DNA of 64,000 nt from Halopseudomonas phragmitis (lineage in GTDB: Bacteria; Pseudomonadota; Gammaproteobacteria; Pseudomonadales; Pseudomonadaceae): positions 953,501 through 1,017,500 of the forward strand of contig NZ_CP020100.1 of assembly GCF_002056295.1 (NCBI RefSeq), written 5' to 3'. Below are positions 18,461 through 25,864 of the stretch, one piece after another. The notes under the pieces were generated by a model. The model ran no database searches. It worked only from the letters and a program-made list of their open reading frames with translations, and had not been told where the DNA came from. The first letter of the stretch is position 1, and every line of letters starts with the position of its first letter. The translations under genes were made by a program, and so were the position numbers.

Positions 18461-18532
18461 TGTCAAAAATAATAAACGCAAAAGGGTTTGCTCACGTATT
18501 TACCTAGGTTTTTTTGCTGCCGTGTCAAATAT
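18461..18532. promoter_or_regulatory. Direct repeat in the divergent aminotransferase/aldehyde dehydrogenase control region
   Basis: TGTCAAAAAT (18461-18470) and TGTCAAATAT (18523-18532) match at 9 of 10 positions and start 62 bp apart, close to six helical turns. The 226-bp gap between the two divergent start codons is markedly AT-rich compared with its surroundings and must hold both promoters. The repeats are candidate operators for a shared regulator, which is not encoded next door. Confidence 0.4.
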
Positions 18533-18627
18533 ATTGAATTTTTAATGCGGTAAGACTACTGTTGAGCAGCTTCGCATTCTGTCCGCCGCCCCTTCCCGAG
18601 CGGCCATCACTACCAGAGGATTCCGTT

Positions 18628-20115
18628 ATGTCCCGTGCCCAGTGGGAACAGCGCGCAGACGCGCTAAAGATTCAAGGTCAGGCCTTCATCAATGGTCAGT
18701 ATCAGAGCGCTGTCGGTGGCGAAACCTTCGACTGCCTCAGCCCGATCGATGGCCGGGTGCTGGCGCAGATCGCCAGCTGTGGCCAGAGCGATGCCGATCT
18801 GGCGGTAGCCAATGCCCGCGCCACCTTTGATTCCGGGGTCTGGTCACGCCTGGCGCCAACCCAGCGCAAGCAGGTGCTGATCCGCTTTGCCGAGCTGATC
18901 GAACAGCATGGTGAGGAACTGGCCCTGCTGGAAACCCTGGACATGGGCAAACCGATCAGCGACGCCCTGGCAGTGGATATTCCCGGCGCAGCGCGGGCGA
19001 TCCGCTGGAGTGGCGAGGCGATCGACAAGATCTACGACGAAGTGGCGGCCACCGCCCACGATGAACTCGGGCTGGTCACCCGCGAGCCGGTCGGTGTGGT
19101 CGCCGCCATCGTGCCGTGGAACTTCCCGCTGCTGATGGCCTGCTGGAAACTCGGCCCGGCCCTCGCCACCGGCAACTCGGTGGTGCTCAAGCCCTCGGAG
19201 AAATCGCCGCTGACTGCCATCCGCCTGGCCCAGATTGCCCTCGAGGCCGGCCTGCCAGCCGGGGTGCTGAATGTGTTGCCGGGCTTCGGCCACACCGTTG
19301 GCAAGGCCCTGGCCCTGCATATGGATGTCGATACTCTGGTGTTCACCGGCTCGACCCGGGTGGCCAAGCAACTGATGATCTATGCCGGCGAGTCGAACAT
19401 GAAGCGGGTCTGGCTGGAAGCTGGCGGCAAGAGCCCGAACATCGTCTTCGCCGATGCCCCGGATCTGGACGCCGCGGCCCAGGCCGCTGCCGGTGCCATC
19501 GCCTTCAACCAGGGTGAGGTCTGCACCGCCGGCTCGCGGCTGCTGGTCGAAGCCTCAATCAAGGACGCCTTTGTCGAGAAGGTCGCCGCCGCGCTCAAGG
19601 CCCACTGGCAGCCGGGCAATCCACTGGACCCGAACACCACGGTCGGCGCGCTGGTCGACACCAGCCAGATCGACACCGTGCTGCGGTATATCGAGGCTGG
19701 CCATGAGGATGGCGCACGGCTGGTCAGCGGCGGTCAGCGGGTGCTGGAGGAAACCGGCGGGTTCTATGTCGAGCCTACCCTGTTCGACGGGGTGCGCAAC
19801 GACATGCGCATCGCCCGCGAGGAAATCTTCGGCCCGGTGCTGTCGGTGCTCAGCTTCAAGGACTTTGATGAAGCCATCGCGGTTGCCAACGACACCATCT
19901 ACGGGCTGGCGGCGGCGGTCTGGACCCGCGACCTGTCCAAGGCCCACCGGGCAGCCAAGGCGCTGCGTGCCGGCAGTGTCTGGGTCAACCAGTACGACGG
20001 TGGCGACATGACCGCGCCGTTCGGCGGCTTCAAGCAGTCGGGCAACGGCCGTGACAAGTCGCTGCATGCGTTCGACAAGTACACCGAACTCAAGGCCACC
20101 TGGATCAAGCTGTAG
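18628..20115 (+). CDS. kauB: Aminoaldehyde dehydrogenase, KauB/PuuC family
   Basis: 495 residues starting at MSRAQWEQRADALK (AGAGGA 8 nt upstream; an earlier in-frame codon lacks one). NAD(P)-dependent aldehyde dehydrogenase with Glu264 (LEAGGKSPN) and nucleophile Cys299 (NQGEVCTAG), both intact. The opening pattern (FINGQYQSAVGGETFDCLSPIDGRVLAQIASC) is characteristic of gamma-glutamyl-gamma-aminobutyraldehyde and 4-guanidinobutyraldehyde dehydrogenases. Such broad enzymes also oxidise 3-aminopropanal to beta-alanine, the substrate of the divergent aminotransferase, giving a polyamine-to-acetyl-CoA route (inference). Confidence 0.87.
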   Translation: MSRAQWEQRADALKIQGQAFINGQYQSAVGGETFDCLSPIDGRVLAQIASCGQSDADLAVANARATFDSGVWSRLAPTQRKQVLIRFAELIEQHGEELALLETLDMGKPISDALAVDIPGAARAIRWSGEAIDKIYDEVAATAHDELGLVTREPVGVVAAIVPWNFPLLMACWKLGPALATGNSVVLKPSEKSPLTAIRLAQIALEAGLPAGVLNVLPGFGHTVGKALALHMDVDTLVFTGSTRVAKQLMIYAGESNMKRVWLEAGGKSPNIVFADAPDLDAAAQAAAGAIAFNQGEVCTAGSRLLVEASIKDAFVEKVAAALKAHWQPGNPLDPNTTVGALVDTSQIDTVLRYIEAGHEDGARLVSGGQRVLEETGGFYVEPTLFDGVRNDMRIAREEIFGPVLSVLSFKDFDEAIAVANDTIYGLAAAVWTRDLSKAHRAAKALRAGSVWVNQYDGGDMTAPFGGFKQSGNGRDKSLHAFDKYTELKATWIKL

Positions 20116-20142
20116 GCCTGCGCACACGGAGCGTCGGCGGCA

Positions 20143-21303
20143 ATGGATTGGAAAACCTACAGCATCGTCACCGCTGCGGTAGTGATTGTCGGGCTGGCGC
20201 TCGGCATCACTCTGCCGCTGGTCTCGCTGCGCCTCGATCAATGGGGCTATGACACCTTCGCCATTGGAGTCATGGCCAGCATGCCGGCAATCGGGGTACT
20301 GCTGGGCGCCCGGATCACCGGCCGGCTGGCCGGGCTGCTCGGCAGCGAGCGCCTGTTGCGCCTGGTGATGCTGTGCAGCGCCGTTTCGGTGGCGTTGCTG
20401 GCGATTCTGCCGAGCTATCCGTTGTGGCTGCTATTGCGGTTGCTGCTCGGCGTGTCGCTGACCATCACCTTCGTGATCGGTGAAAGCTGGATCAACCAGT
20501 TGGTCCCTGATCGGCTGCGTGGCCGGCTGGTGGCGGTCTACGGCAGCGCTTTCGCCATCAGCCAGCTATGCGGACCATTGCTGCTCGGAATTATCGGCAC
20601 AGAAGCCGATACCGGCTTCTGGCTGGCCACCGGCCTGTTGCTGCTGGGTCTGTTTCTGCTGCTGTGGGTAGCTGGCGCACCTAAGGTCGATGCCGACAAC
20701 GCTTCAGGACGCGGACTCAAGGGCTTTGTCCGCACCCTGCCGGCGATTGCCTGGGCCGTGATGCTGTTCGCCGCCTTCGAGGCCATGACCCTGACCTTGC
20801 TACCGGTCTATCTGGTGCGCGAAGGTTTCAGCCAGCAACTGGCGCTGATCATGATCAGCGTGGTGGTCATCGGCGATGCCGCGCTACAGGTGCCGATTGG
20901 CTGGCTGGCCGACAAGGTCTCGCGTACTACCCTGTTTCGCAGTTGTGGGCTGGTATTGCTGGGTAGCAGCCTGGCGATGCCTCTGGCGTTGCACAGCCCG
21001 CTGATCTGGCCGGTCCTGGTACTGTTCGGCGCCAGCGCCGGTGGGCTTTATACCCTGTCGCTGATTTTGGTGGGCCAACGTTACCGTGACGATGCGCTGG
21101 TACGGGCCAATGCGCATATTGCCCTGCTCTGGGGAGTCGGCTGCCTGCTCGGCCCGGCCTCCACCGGGGCTGCCAGCCAATGGCTGAGCAGCCACGCCCT
21201 GCCGATGCTGATGGCAGCTGGCGCCCTGGTGTTCATCTATCTGGCCTGGCAGCGCGGCGCCTTTACCGCCGTGGCGGTAGAGCCCATCGACCAGCCGGGT
21301 TAG
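20143..21303 (+). CDS. MFS transporter (YcaD-like)
   Basis: 386 residues with about 12 hydrophobic segments, beginning SIVTAAVVIVGLALGITLPLVSLRL. The loop between helices 2 and 3 (GARITGRLAGLLGSERLLR) is a variant of the MFS motif A, and the inter-domain loop is near residue 185 (PKVDADNASGRGLKGF). The C-terminal half repeats the pattern (GWLADKVSRTTLFR). It looks like the small YcaD group, whose substrates are unknown. It begins 27 nt after the aldehyde dehydrogenase, so the two may be co-transcribed. Confidence 0.88.
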   Translation: MDWKTYSIVTAAVVIVGLALGITLPLVSLRLDQWGYDTFAIGVMASMPAIGVLLGARITGRLAGLLGSERLLRLVMLCSAVSVALLAILPSYPLWLLLRLLLGVSLTITFVIGESWINQLVPDRLRGRLVAVYGSAFAISQLCGPLLLGIIGTEADTGFWLATGLLLLGLFLLLWVAGAPKVDADNASGRGLKGFVRTLPAIAWAVMLFAAFEAMTLTLLPVYLVREGFSQQLALIMISVVVIGDAALQVPIGWLADKVSRTTLFRSCGLVLLGSSLAMPLALHSPLIWPVLVLFGASAGGLYTLSLILVGQRYRDDALVRANAHIALLWGVGCLLGPASTGAASQWLSSHALPMLMAAGALVFIYLAWQRGAFTAVAVEPIDQPG

Positions 21304-21319
21304 GGTCTGTAGACCCTAA
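21300..21319. terminator. Palindrome carrying both stop codons of convergent genes
   Basis: TTAGGGTCT and AGACCCTAA form a near-perfect 20-bp palindrome. The MFS stop (TAG, 21301-21303) lies in the left arm and the nitronate monooxygenase stop (TAG on the minus strand, 21316-21318) in the right. The tight centre would open to a loop of about six bases. It probably terminates both genes. Confidence 0.55.
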
Positions 21320-22347
21320 TCAGCCAGTTGGCGAGTCAGTTCGGCGGCCCCTACAACCTGACACCCCCGGGCATTCTGCCCTGCCCATAAAGGTGAAAAA
21401 TCTCCCGAGCCGGCTTGCTCTGCGGCCGTCCGCAGGGGTGCTACGGCGCCGGTAGCCAGCGGAAAGGCCGGGGCCAGCGGGCTGATCGGCCCCAGCTCTC
21501 GCATCAGCCGATTGACCATGCCCCGTGCCGGCCGGCCACTGAACAGATTGGTCAGAGCCGTATGCTCGATGGCAGCGGACTGCAGGGCCGCCCGGTGCAC
21601 GGCGCTGGTTCTGGCCTCCGGGCACAGCAGGTAAGCAGTGCCAAGCTGCGCCGCACTGGCTCCCAGCGCCAGCACCGCCTGCACCCCGGCCGCATCGGCT
21701 ATCCCGCCGGCGGCCACCACCGGTACGCTGACCGCCGCCAGGATCTGCGGCAGCAGCGCCAGTGTGCCAACCTGCGTCGTTAGGTCAGTGCTCAAAAACA
21801 TGCCGCGATGACCGCCAGCCTCCAGTCCCTGGGCAATGATCACATCCGCGCCATGGGCCTCCAGCCAGCGGGCTTCGGCAACGGTCGTAGCCGAGGACAT
21901 CACCACCGCCCCCAAGGCCTTGACCCCGGCCAGCAGTGCGGCCTCCGGCAGACCGAAGTGAAAGCTCACCACCGGCGGCCGATACTCGGCCAGCAGCGCC
22001 AGCGCCTCGGCATCAAACGGACGGCGCCCCGGACCGGCCGGGATACTGCTGGGGTCGATGGCAAATTCCCGGTAGTAGGGTGCCAACGCCTGACGCCAGG
22101 CCGCTTCACGCGCGGCGTCCGGGGTTGGTGGCGTATGGCAGAAGAAGTTCACATTCCACGGCCCGCTGGCCTCGCGGCTCAGGCGTTGCAGTTCGTCGCG
22201 TAGCGCTTCGGGCCCAAGCATCGCCGCCGGGATCGAACCCAATCCGCCAGCGCTACAGACCGCCAGCGCCAGCTCACTGTCCTGGGAGCCGGCCATGGGC
22301 GCCTGGATGATGGGCAGGTCGATATCGAAGGGCAGGGGACGGGACAT
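21316..22347 (-). CDS. Nitronate monooxygenase family flavoprotein
   Basis: 343 residues from MSRPLPFDIDLPIIQAPMAG; earlier in-frame starts overlap the divergent promoter region. TIM-barrel FMN enzyme: the N-terminal IIQAPMAG strand, ADVIIAQGLEAGGHRG (the GxEAGGHxG FMN-phosphate loop around residues 180-195), and VPVVAAGGIADAAGVQAVLALGASAAQLGTAYL. It oxidises alkyl nitronates such as propionate-3-nitronate in characterised members; its physiological substrate here is unknown. Divergent from a LysE-type exporter. Confidence 0.88.
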   Translation of the reverse strand: MSRPLPFDIDLPIIQAPMAGSQDSELALAVCSAGGLGSIPAAMLGPEALRDELQRLSREASGPWNVNFFCHTPPTPDAAREAAWRQALAPYYREFAIDPSSIPAGPGRRPFDAEALALLAEYRPPVVSFHFGLPEAALLAGVKALGAVVMSSATTVAEARWLEAHGADVIIAQGLEAGGHRGMFLSTDLTTQVGTLALLPQILAAVSVPVVAAGGIADAAGVQAVLALGASAAQLGTAYLLCPEARTSAVHRAALQSAAIEHTALTNLFSGRPARGMVNRLMRELGPISPLAPAFPLATGAVAPLRTAAEQAGSGDFSPLWAGQNARGCQVVGAAELTRQLAD

Positions 22348-22454
22348 TGCGGCGCTCTCCATGGCGAGTTGAGCGCTACAGGGTAGCAGAGTTCCAACGA
22401 TTGATCCTGAGCGCCGGATTGGCGACACTCTGGTCTTTAATCTGGAGTCTTTCC

Positions 22455-23147
22455 ATGCTCATGCTGTTAGCCTCGGCCTTTATTCTGGGCCTGATCTTCA
22501 ACGCCGCACCCGGCGCGGTGTTCGCCGAAACCGTGCGCCAAGGTGTGCGGGGCGGCTTTCGTCCGGCTCTGGATGTACAGCTTGGCTCCCTGGTTGGCGA
22601 TGCGCTGTGGGCTATTCTCGGGTTGCTCGGGATTGGCCTGCTGCTTCAGATTGACTGGCTGCGCTGGCCGGTCGGCATCGCCGGCGCGCTGTACCTGTTG
22701 TGGCTGGCGCGTGATTCCTGGAAGAGTGCCAGCCAGGAGTTTGCCGTTACTGCTCAGGCACCGGTATCGCGCCGTTCGGCGCTGCGCTCGGGAATGCTGC
22801 TGTCGCTGACCAATCCACAGAACATCGCTTACTGGGCTGCCATGGGCAGCGCTCTGGGAGCCGTTGGCATCAGCGAACCGAGCGCCAGCGATTACGCCCT
22901 GTTCTTCGCCGGCTTCATGCTCTCGTCGGTACTTTGGTGCTTCGTCTGCGCGGCCATTGTTGACCGGCTGTTCCGCAAGGCCGGTCTGCACTGGGCCAAG
23001 GCCACCTACAAACTGTGTGCAATTGCCTTTCTGCTCCTGGCGCTGGGCTCGGTGCGCGATTTGTTCAGCCCTGCCAGCTCTGCAGCGACAGCTCCGGCAA
23101 CCGTGATCGAAGGCCCGCTGGACTGTGCTCCGGCGCAGACCTGCTGA
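22455..23147 (+). CDS. LysE family translocator
   Basis: 230 residues from MLMLLASAFILGLIFNAAPGAVFAE; CTGGAGTC lies just upstream, and earlier in-frame starts lack a site. Six hydrophobic segments with the N-terminal PGA motif and SLTNPQNIAYWAAMGSALG near residue 115 match LysE/RhtB amino-acid exporters. The tail after residue 205 is Ala/Pro-rich and not conserved-looking. It precedes an AraC-type gene by 8 nt, which probably controls it. Confidence 0.86.
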   Translation: MLMLLASAFILGLIFNAAPGAVFAETVRQGVRGGFRPALDVQLGSLVGDALWAILGLLGIGLLLQIDWLRWPVGIAGALYLLWLARDSWKSASQEFAVTAQAPVSRRSALRSGMLLSLTNPQNIAYWAAMGSALGAVGISEPSASDYALFFAGFMLSSVLWCFVCAAIVDRLFRKAGLHWAKATYKLCAIAFLLLALGSVRDLFSPASSAATAPATVIEGPLDCAPAQTC

Positions 23148-23155
23148 GCTGAGTG

Positions 23156-23944
23156 ATGAGCGAGTTCTGGCGTGATCCGGCACTGCCCTTTGTCGAAAGT
23201 CGTCGGGCCAGCAACAGCCGGGCCTGTTACCGGCCACATAGCCACCCAACCCTGTCGATCGGCGTAGTCGATGCCGGCAATAGCCGTTTTCAGTGCGCCG
23301 CGGTGCAGGCGCCGCTCGCACCCGGCAGTCTGGTCAGCGTACCAGCCGGGCTGGTGCATGCCTGCAATCCGTTACCGGACGCCAGCTGGAGCTACCAGAT
23401 GCTGCACCTGGAGCAGGACTGGGTGGCGACGCTACTGGCCGAAATAGCCCCACACCTGGCCGTGCCCGAGCAAGCCTTTATCAGTCATAGCCCGGCTGCC
23501 TACCAGGCGTTCTGTCAGCTCAATCGGGTACTGTTCTCCGACAGCGGGCACAGCGACAAGGAGGCGGCACTGATCGAATTCATCGGTCAACGCCTGTGGT
23601 GTGCTGGTCAGCCGCTAGGCCGCCTTCCCGAGCCCAGCGCATCACTGCAAGCGCTCAAGGCTCGCCTGCTCGACCCATGGAGCGCCACGCCGAGCCTGAC
23701 CGAGCTGGCAGCATCGCAGGGTTTGAGCCGCTATCAATTGATCCGCCTGTTCCGTCGCGACACCGGTCTGACTCCGCATGCCTGGCTGCTTGACCAGCGC
23801 GTGCAGCAGGCGCGCCAGCGCCTGAGCCAGGGCGCCGACCTGGCCGGCCTGGCCCAGGAGCTGGGCTTCGCCGACCAGGGGCATTTCCAGCGGGTTTTCA
23901 AGGCCCACGTGGCGGCCACCCCCGGACACTATCGCCGCGCCTGA
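23156..23944 (+). CDS. AraC family transcriptional regulator
   Basis: 262 residues (a GTG one codon earlier is an alternative). The N-terminal cupin-like sensor domain (RPHSHPTLSIGVVDAG, then APGSLVSVPAGLVHACNPLP) covers about 1-140. Two helix-turn-helix units fill about 170-262: PSLTELAASQGLSRYQLIRLFRRDTGLTPHAWLLDQRVQQAR and ADLAGLAQELGFADQGHFQRVFKAHVAATPGHYRR. It starts 8 nt after the LysE gene and precedes a second exporter, so it probably governs exporters on one or both sides in response to a small molecule such as an amino acid. Confidence 0.9.
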   Translation: MSEFWRDPALPFVESRRASNSRACYRPHSHPTLSIGVVDAGNSRFQCAAVQAPLAPGSLVSVPAGLVHACNPLPDASWSYQMLHLEQDWVATLLAEIAPHLAVPEQAFISHSPAAYQAFCQLNRVLFSDSGHSDKEAALIEFIGQRLWCAGQPLGRLPEPSASLQALKARLLDPWSATPSLTELAASQGLSRYQLIRLFRRDTGLTPHAWLLDQRVQQARQRLSQGADLAGLAQELGFADQGHFQRVFKAHVAATPGHYRRA

Positions 23945-23958
23945 GCAACGGCTCAGGC
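23939..23958 (+). terminator. Hairpin at the end of the AraC gene
   Basis: GCCTGAGC (23939-23946) pairs perfectly with GCTCAGGC (23951-23958) around AACG; CTTTTATT follows about 9 nt later. The stop codon TGA is inside the left arm. Termination is plausible though the T-tract is displaced. Confidence 0.5.
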
Positions 23959-24033
23959 TCAGCGCACTTTTATTCAATACCCCGTTAGCCATCGCCTCCA
24001 GACTGGCCGCTCAGACCGTCTGGGGTATGCGAC

Positions 24034-24654
24034 ATGTTGCAACAGTTTCTATTGGTGGCCGGCGCCCACTTTCTCGCCCTGCTTAGCCCGGGCCCGGATT
24101 TTTTCCTGATTCTGCGTTATGCCATCGCTCAGGGCCGTGCCCAGGCAGCACTGGCCTGCATCGGCATAACGCTGGCCAATGCGCTCTATATCCTGCTGGC
24201 CTGGTGGGGCCTGATGGCCCTGAACAGCCAGGCCACCCTGTTTCTGAGCCTGCAGTGGGCCGGCTGCGGCTTTTTGCTGTACATGGGCTGGCAGTTCATT
24301 CGCCATGCCGGCCGCCGACCACTGCTCGGCGAAACGGACACAGCGCGCAGCGCACCGGTCGGAGCACTGCTGGCCGGCCTCGGTTCGGGGCTGCTGAATC
24401 CCAAGAACGGCCTATTCTATGCCAGCCTGTTCGCGGTGCTCGCCAGCCAGGGTGTCGGCTGGACAGTACAGGGGCTCTACGGCCTGTGGATGACGTTGGT
24501 GGTACTGGGCTGGGATCTGCTGGTGGTCTGGCTGGCCAGCCAGCCGGCTCTGATGCGGCGGTTCGGCCAGCAACTGGTACATATCGAGCGGCTGGCCGGG
24601 ATCATGCTGGTCCTGTTGGCGCTGGCGGTCATCGCGTCCCTGCGGCCCGTCTGA
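24034..24654 (+). CDS. LysE/RhtB family amino-acid exporter
   Basis: 206 residues, the standard RhtB length. The N-terminus LLVAGAHFLALLSPGPDFFLILRYAIAQGRAQA contains the conserved SPGPDF motif and the following RxxIxxGRxxG-like helix; GLLNPKNGLFYASLFAVL near residue 125 is the second family motif. Six membrane segments. RhtB proteins export homoserine, threonine and relatives. It follows the AraC gene by 89 nt and is convergent with the EamA gene. Confidence 0.9.
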   Translation: MLQQFLLVAGAHFLALLSPGPDFFLILRYAIAQGRAQAALACIGITLANALYILLAWWGLMALNSQATLFLSLQWAGCGFLLYMGWQFIRHAGRRPLLGETDTARSAPVGALLAGLGSGLLNPKNGLFYASLFAVLASQGVGWTVQGLYGLWMTLVVLGWDLLVVWLASQPALMRRFGQQLVHIERLAGIMLVLLALAVIASLRPV

Positions 24655-24674
24655 GCCGCGGGACGCTCACCCGC

Positions 24675-25529
24675 TCAACCAGGACGATGACGAAACACCA
24701 GCCCCAACCCCAACAAGATGGCGCCCATGCCCAGCAGACTCAGTGGCGCCAGACGATTGCCGAACACCAGGTAGTCGAGCACTGCGGTGACCCCCGGCAC
24801 CAGATAGAACAGGCTGGTAACATTGACCAGGTTGCCCACACGAATAAGCCGGTACAGCAGCAGGGTGGCCAACACCGAGATGCCCACCCCCATGTACAAC
24901 AGCGGAATCAGCAATGCCCACTCGAAACTGATCCGCAGCGGCTGCCACGGCGCCAGTAGCAGGCAACAGAGCAGACCCAGCGCGTACTGCAGTGGTAAAA
25001 CATCCAGCGGGGCCTGCTCAATGCCTTTCTGGACAATGGCTCCCCAGGTCATGCACACCAGCGCCGCCAGGGCAAAGCCGATACCGGACGGGCTGAAGCG
25101 CGCTGCCAGCAAGCTGTCCAGCACGACCAGCGCCAGTCCTGCCAACGCCAACAGCAAACCAAACCAGCGCCACGCGGTGGCACGTCGCTCCAGCAGCATC
25201 AGGGTCAGGATCGGCTGCACACCCAGCAGGGTAGCCAGCACGCCGGGTGTCAACCCATGCTCCAGCGACAGCAGATAACAAATGGTATAGCCACCAATCA
25301 TCAACAACCCGGTAACGCTGACTCGCCATCCGCTGCCAGGTTGCGGCAACCAGCGCCGCCGCCAGGCAGCCAAAACCGCTAGCAAGCCGCAGGCCAGAGC
25401 AAAGCGCAGCAACAAAAAAGCAAAGGCTGAGGTGTAATGCAGGCCCCAGGTAGAGAAAATCGCGCCGCCGCTCCACAGCAACACGAATAATGCAGTCGGG
25501 CCAATCGCGGCCCATTGAATGTTCAACAT
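24675..25529 (-). CDS. EamA/DMT family exporter
   Basis: 284 residues with ten hydrophobic segments arranged as two EamA repeats (about 8-135 and 148-280). LLWSGGAIFSTWGLHYTSAFAFLLLRFALA opens the first repeat and ALGLLCCLLLAPW through VPGVTAVLDYLVFGNRLAPLSLLGMGAILLGLGLVF closes the second. Members export amino acids and other metabolites. It is preceded by a leader region with an open reading frame and alternative hairpins (25625-25780), so expression is probably set by attenuation. Confidence 0.9.
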   Translation of the reverse strand: MLNIQWAAIGPTALFVLLWSGGAIFSTWGLHYTSAFAFLLLRFALACGLLAVLAAWRRRWLPQPGSGWRVSVTGLLMIGGYTICYLLSLEHGLTPGVLATLLGVQPILTLMLLERRATAWRWFGLLLALAGLALVVLDSLLAARFSPSGIGFALAALVCMTWGAIVQKGIEQAPLDVLPLQYALGLLCCLLLAPWQPLRISFEWALLIPLLYMGVGISVLATLLLYRLIRVGNLVNVTSLFYLVPGVTAVLDYLVFGNRLAPLSLLGMGAILLGLGLVFRHRPG

Positions 25530-25624
25530 GACGTTTACCTGTCAGACACAGGTCGCCGCGCACCGCACGGGCGGCAGCAGGCCGCACCGGTCAGGGCCGG
25601 AGACACACAAGTGTTAGGGGAAAA

Positions 25625-25780
25625 TCAGATCAGGCAGTGCGCGACGGCCTGATCGGCGACCACCGCAGGAGGCGGTGATACGGCAGCGATCAGGGCAACC
25701 ACCGACGGTACGCAGACCGACCCGACACCAATGCTGGTGGCGCCAGGGGGCGGAGTGGCTGTACGTACCTTGAACGTCAT
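25625..25780 (-). CDS. Putative 51-codon leader peptide upstream of the EamA exporter
   Basis: An ATG-initiated frame of 51 codons: MTFKVRTATPPPGATSIGVG, then a Val/Ala-rich stretch (VCVPSVVALIAAV), SPPPAVVADQAVAHCLI and stop. It has ten valines and two PPP runs, which slow ribosomes in known systems. The stop codon abuts the 3' arm of the terminator-like hairpin at 25628-25654, so a ribosome finishing or stalling in this frame would change which hairpin forms. The Shine-Dalgarno sequence is weak (TTGAG about 10 nt upstream), so translation is not certain. Confidence 0.45.
   Translation of the reverse strand: MTFKVRTATPPPGATSIGVGSVCVPSVVALIAAVSPPPAVVADQAVAHCLI
25628..25694 (-). promoter_or_regulatory. 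Candidate attenuator with competing hairpins upstream of the EamA gene
   Basis: In the transcript, CCTGATCG (25687-25694) can pair with CGATCAGG (25648-25655) with an inner CACCGC/GCGGTG stem (25672-25677 with 25661-25666) between. The same CGATCAGG segment can instead pair as GATCAGGC (25647-25654) with GCCTGATC (25628-25635), followed directly by TGATTTT, a terminator shape. The two 8-bp stems are perfect and mutually exclusive, the hallmark of attenuation. The Val/Pro-rich leader frame runs through the whole structure. Confidence 0.6.
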
Positions 25781-25808
25781 GGTCAAAAACTCAATCGGTT
25801 GAACAGAT

Positions 25809-25855
25809 CCTTGCGGACAGGCATTACCTTACACCGGTCATGCCTGTCCGCCAAG
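25809..25855. repeat. Strong inverted repeat between the alcohol dehydrogenase gene and the EamA leader
   Basis: GCGGACAGGCAT (25813-25824) and ATGCCTGTCCGC (25840-25851) are perfect 12-nt inverted copies with a 15-nt loop, lengthened by CTTG/CAAG with one bulge. It lies 10 nt past the dehydrogenase stop and 29 nt before the leader ATG. It may terminate the former, or be an operator for the latter; no T-tract follows on the minus strand. Confidence 0.55.
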
Positions 25856-25864
25856 CAGGTTCGC

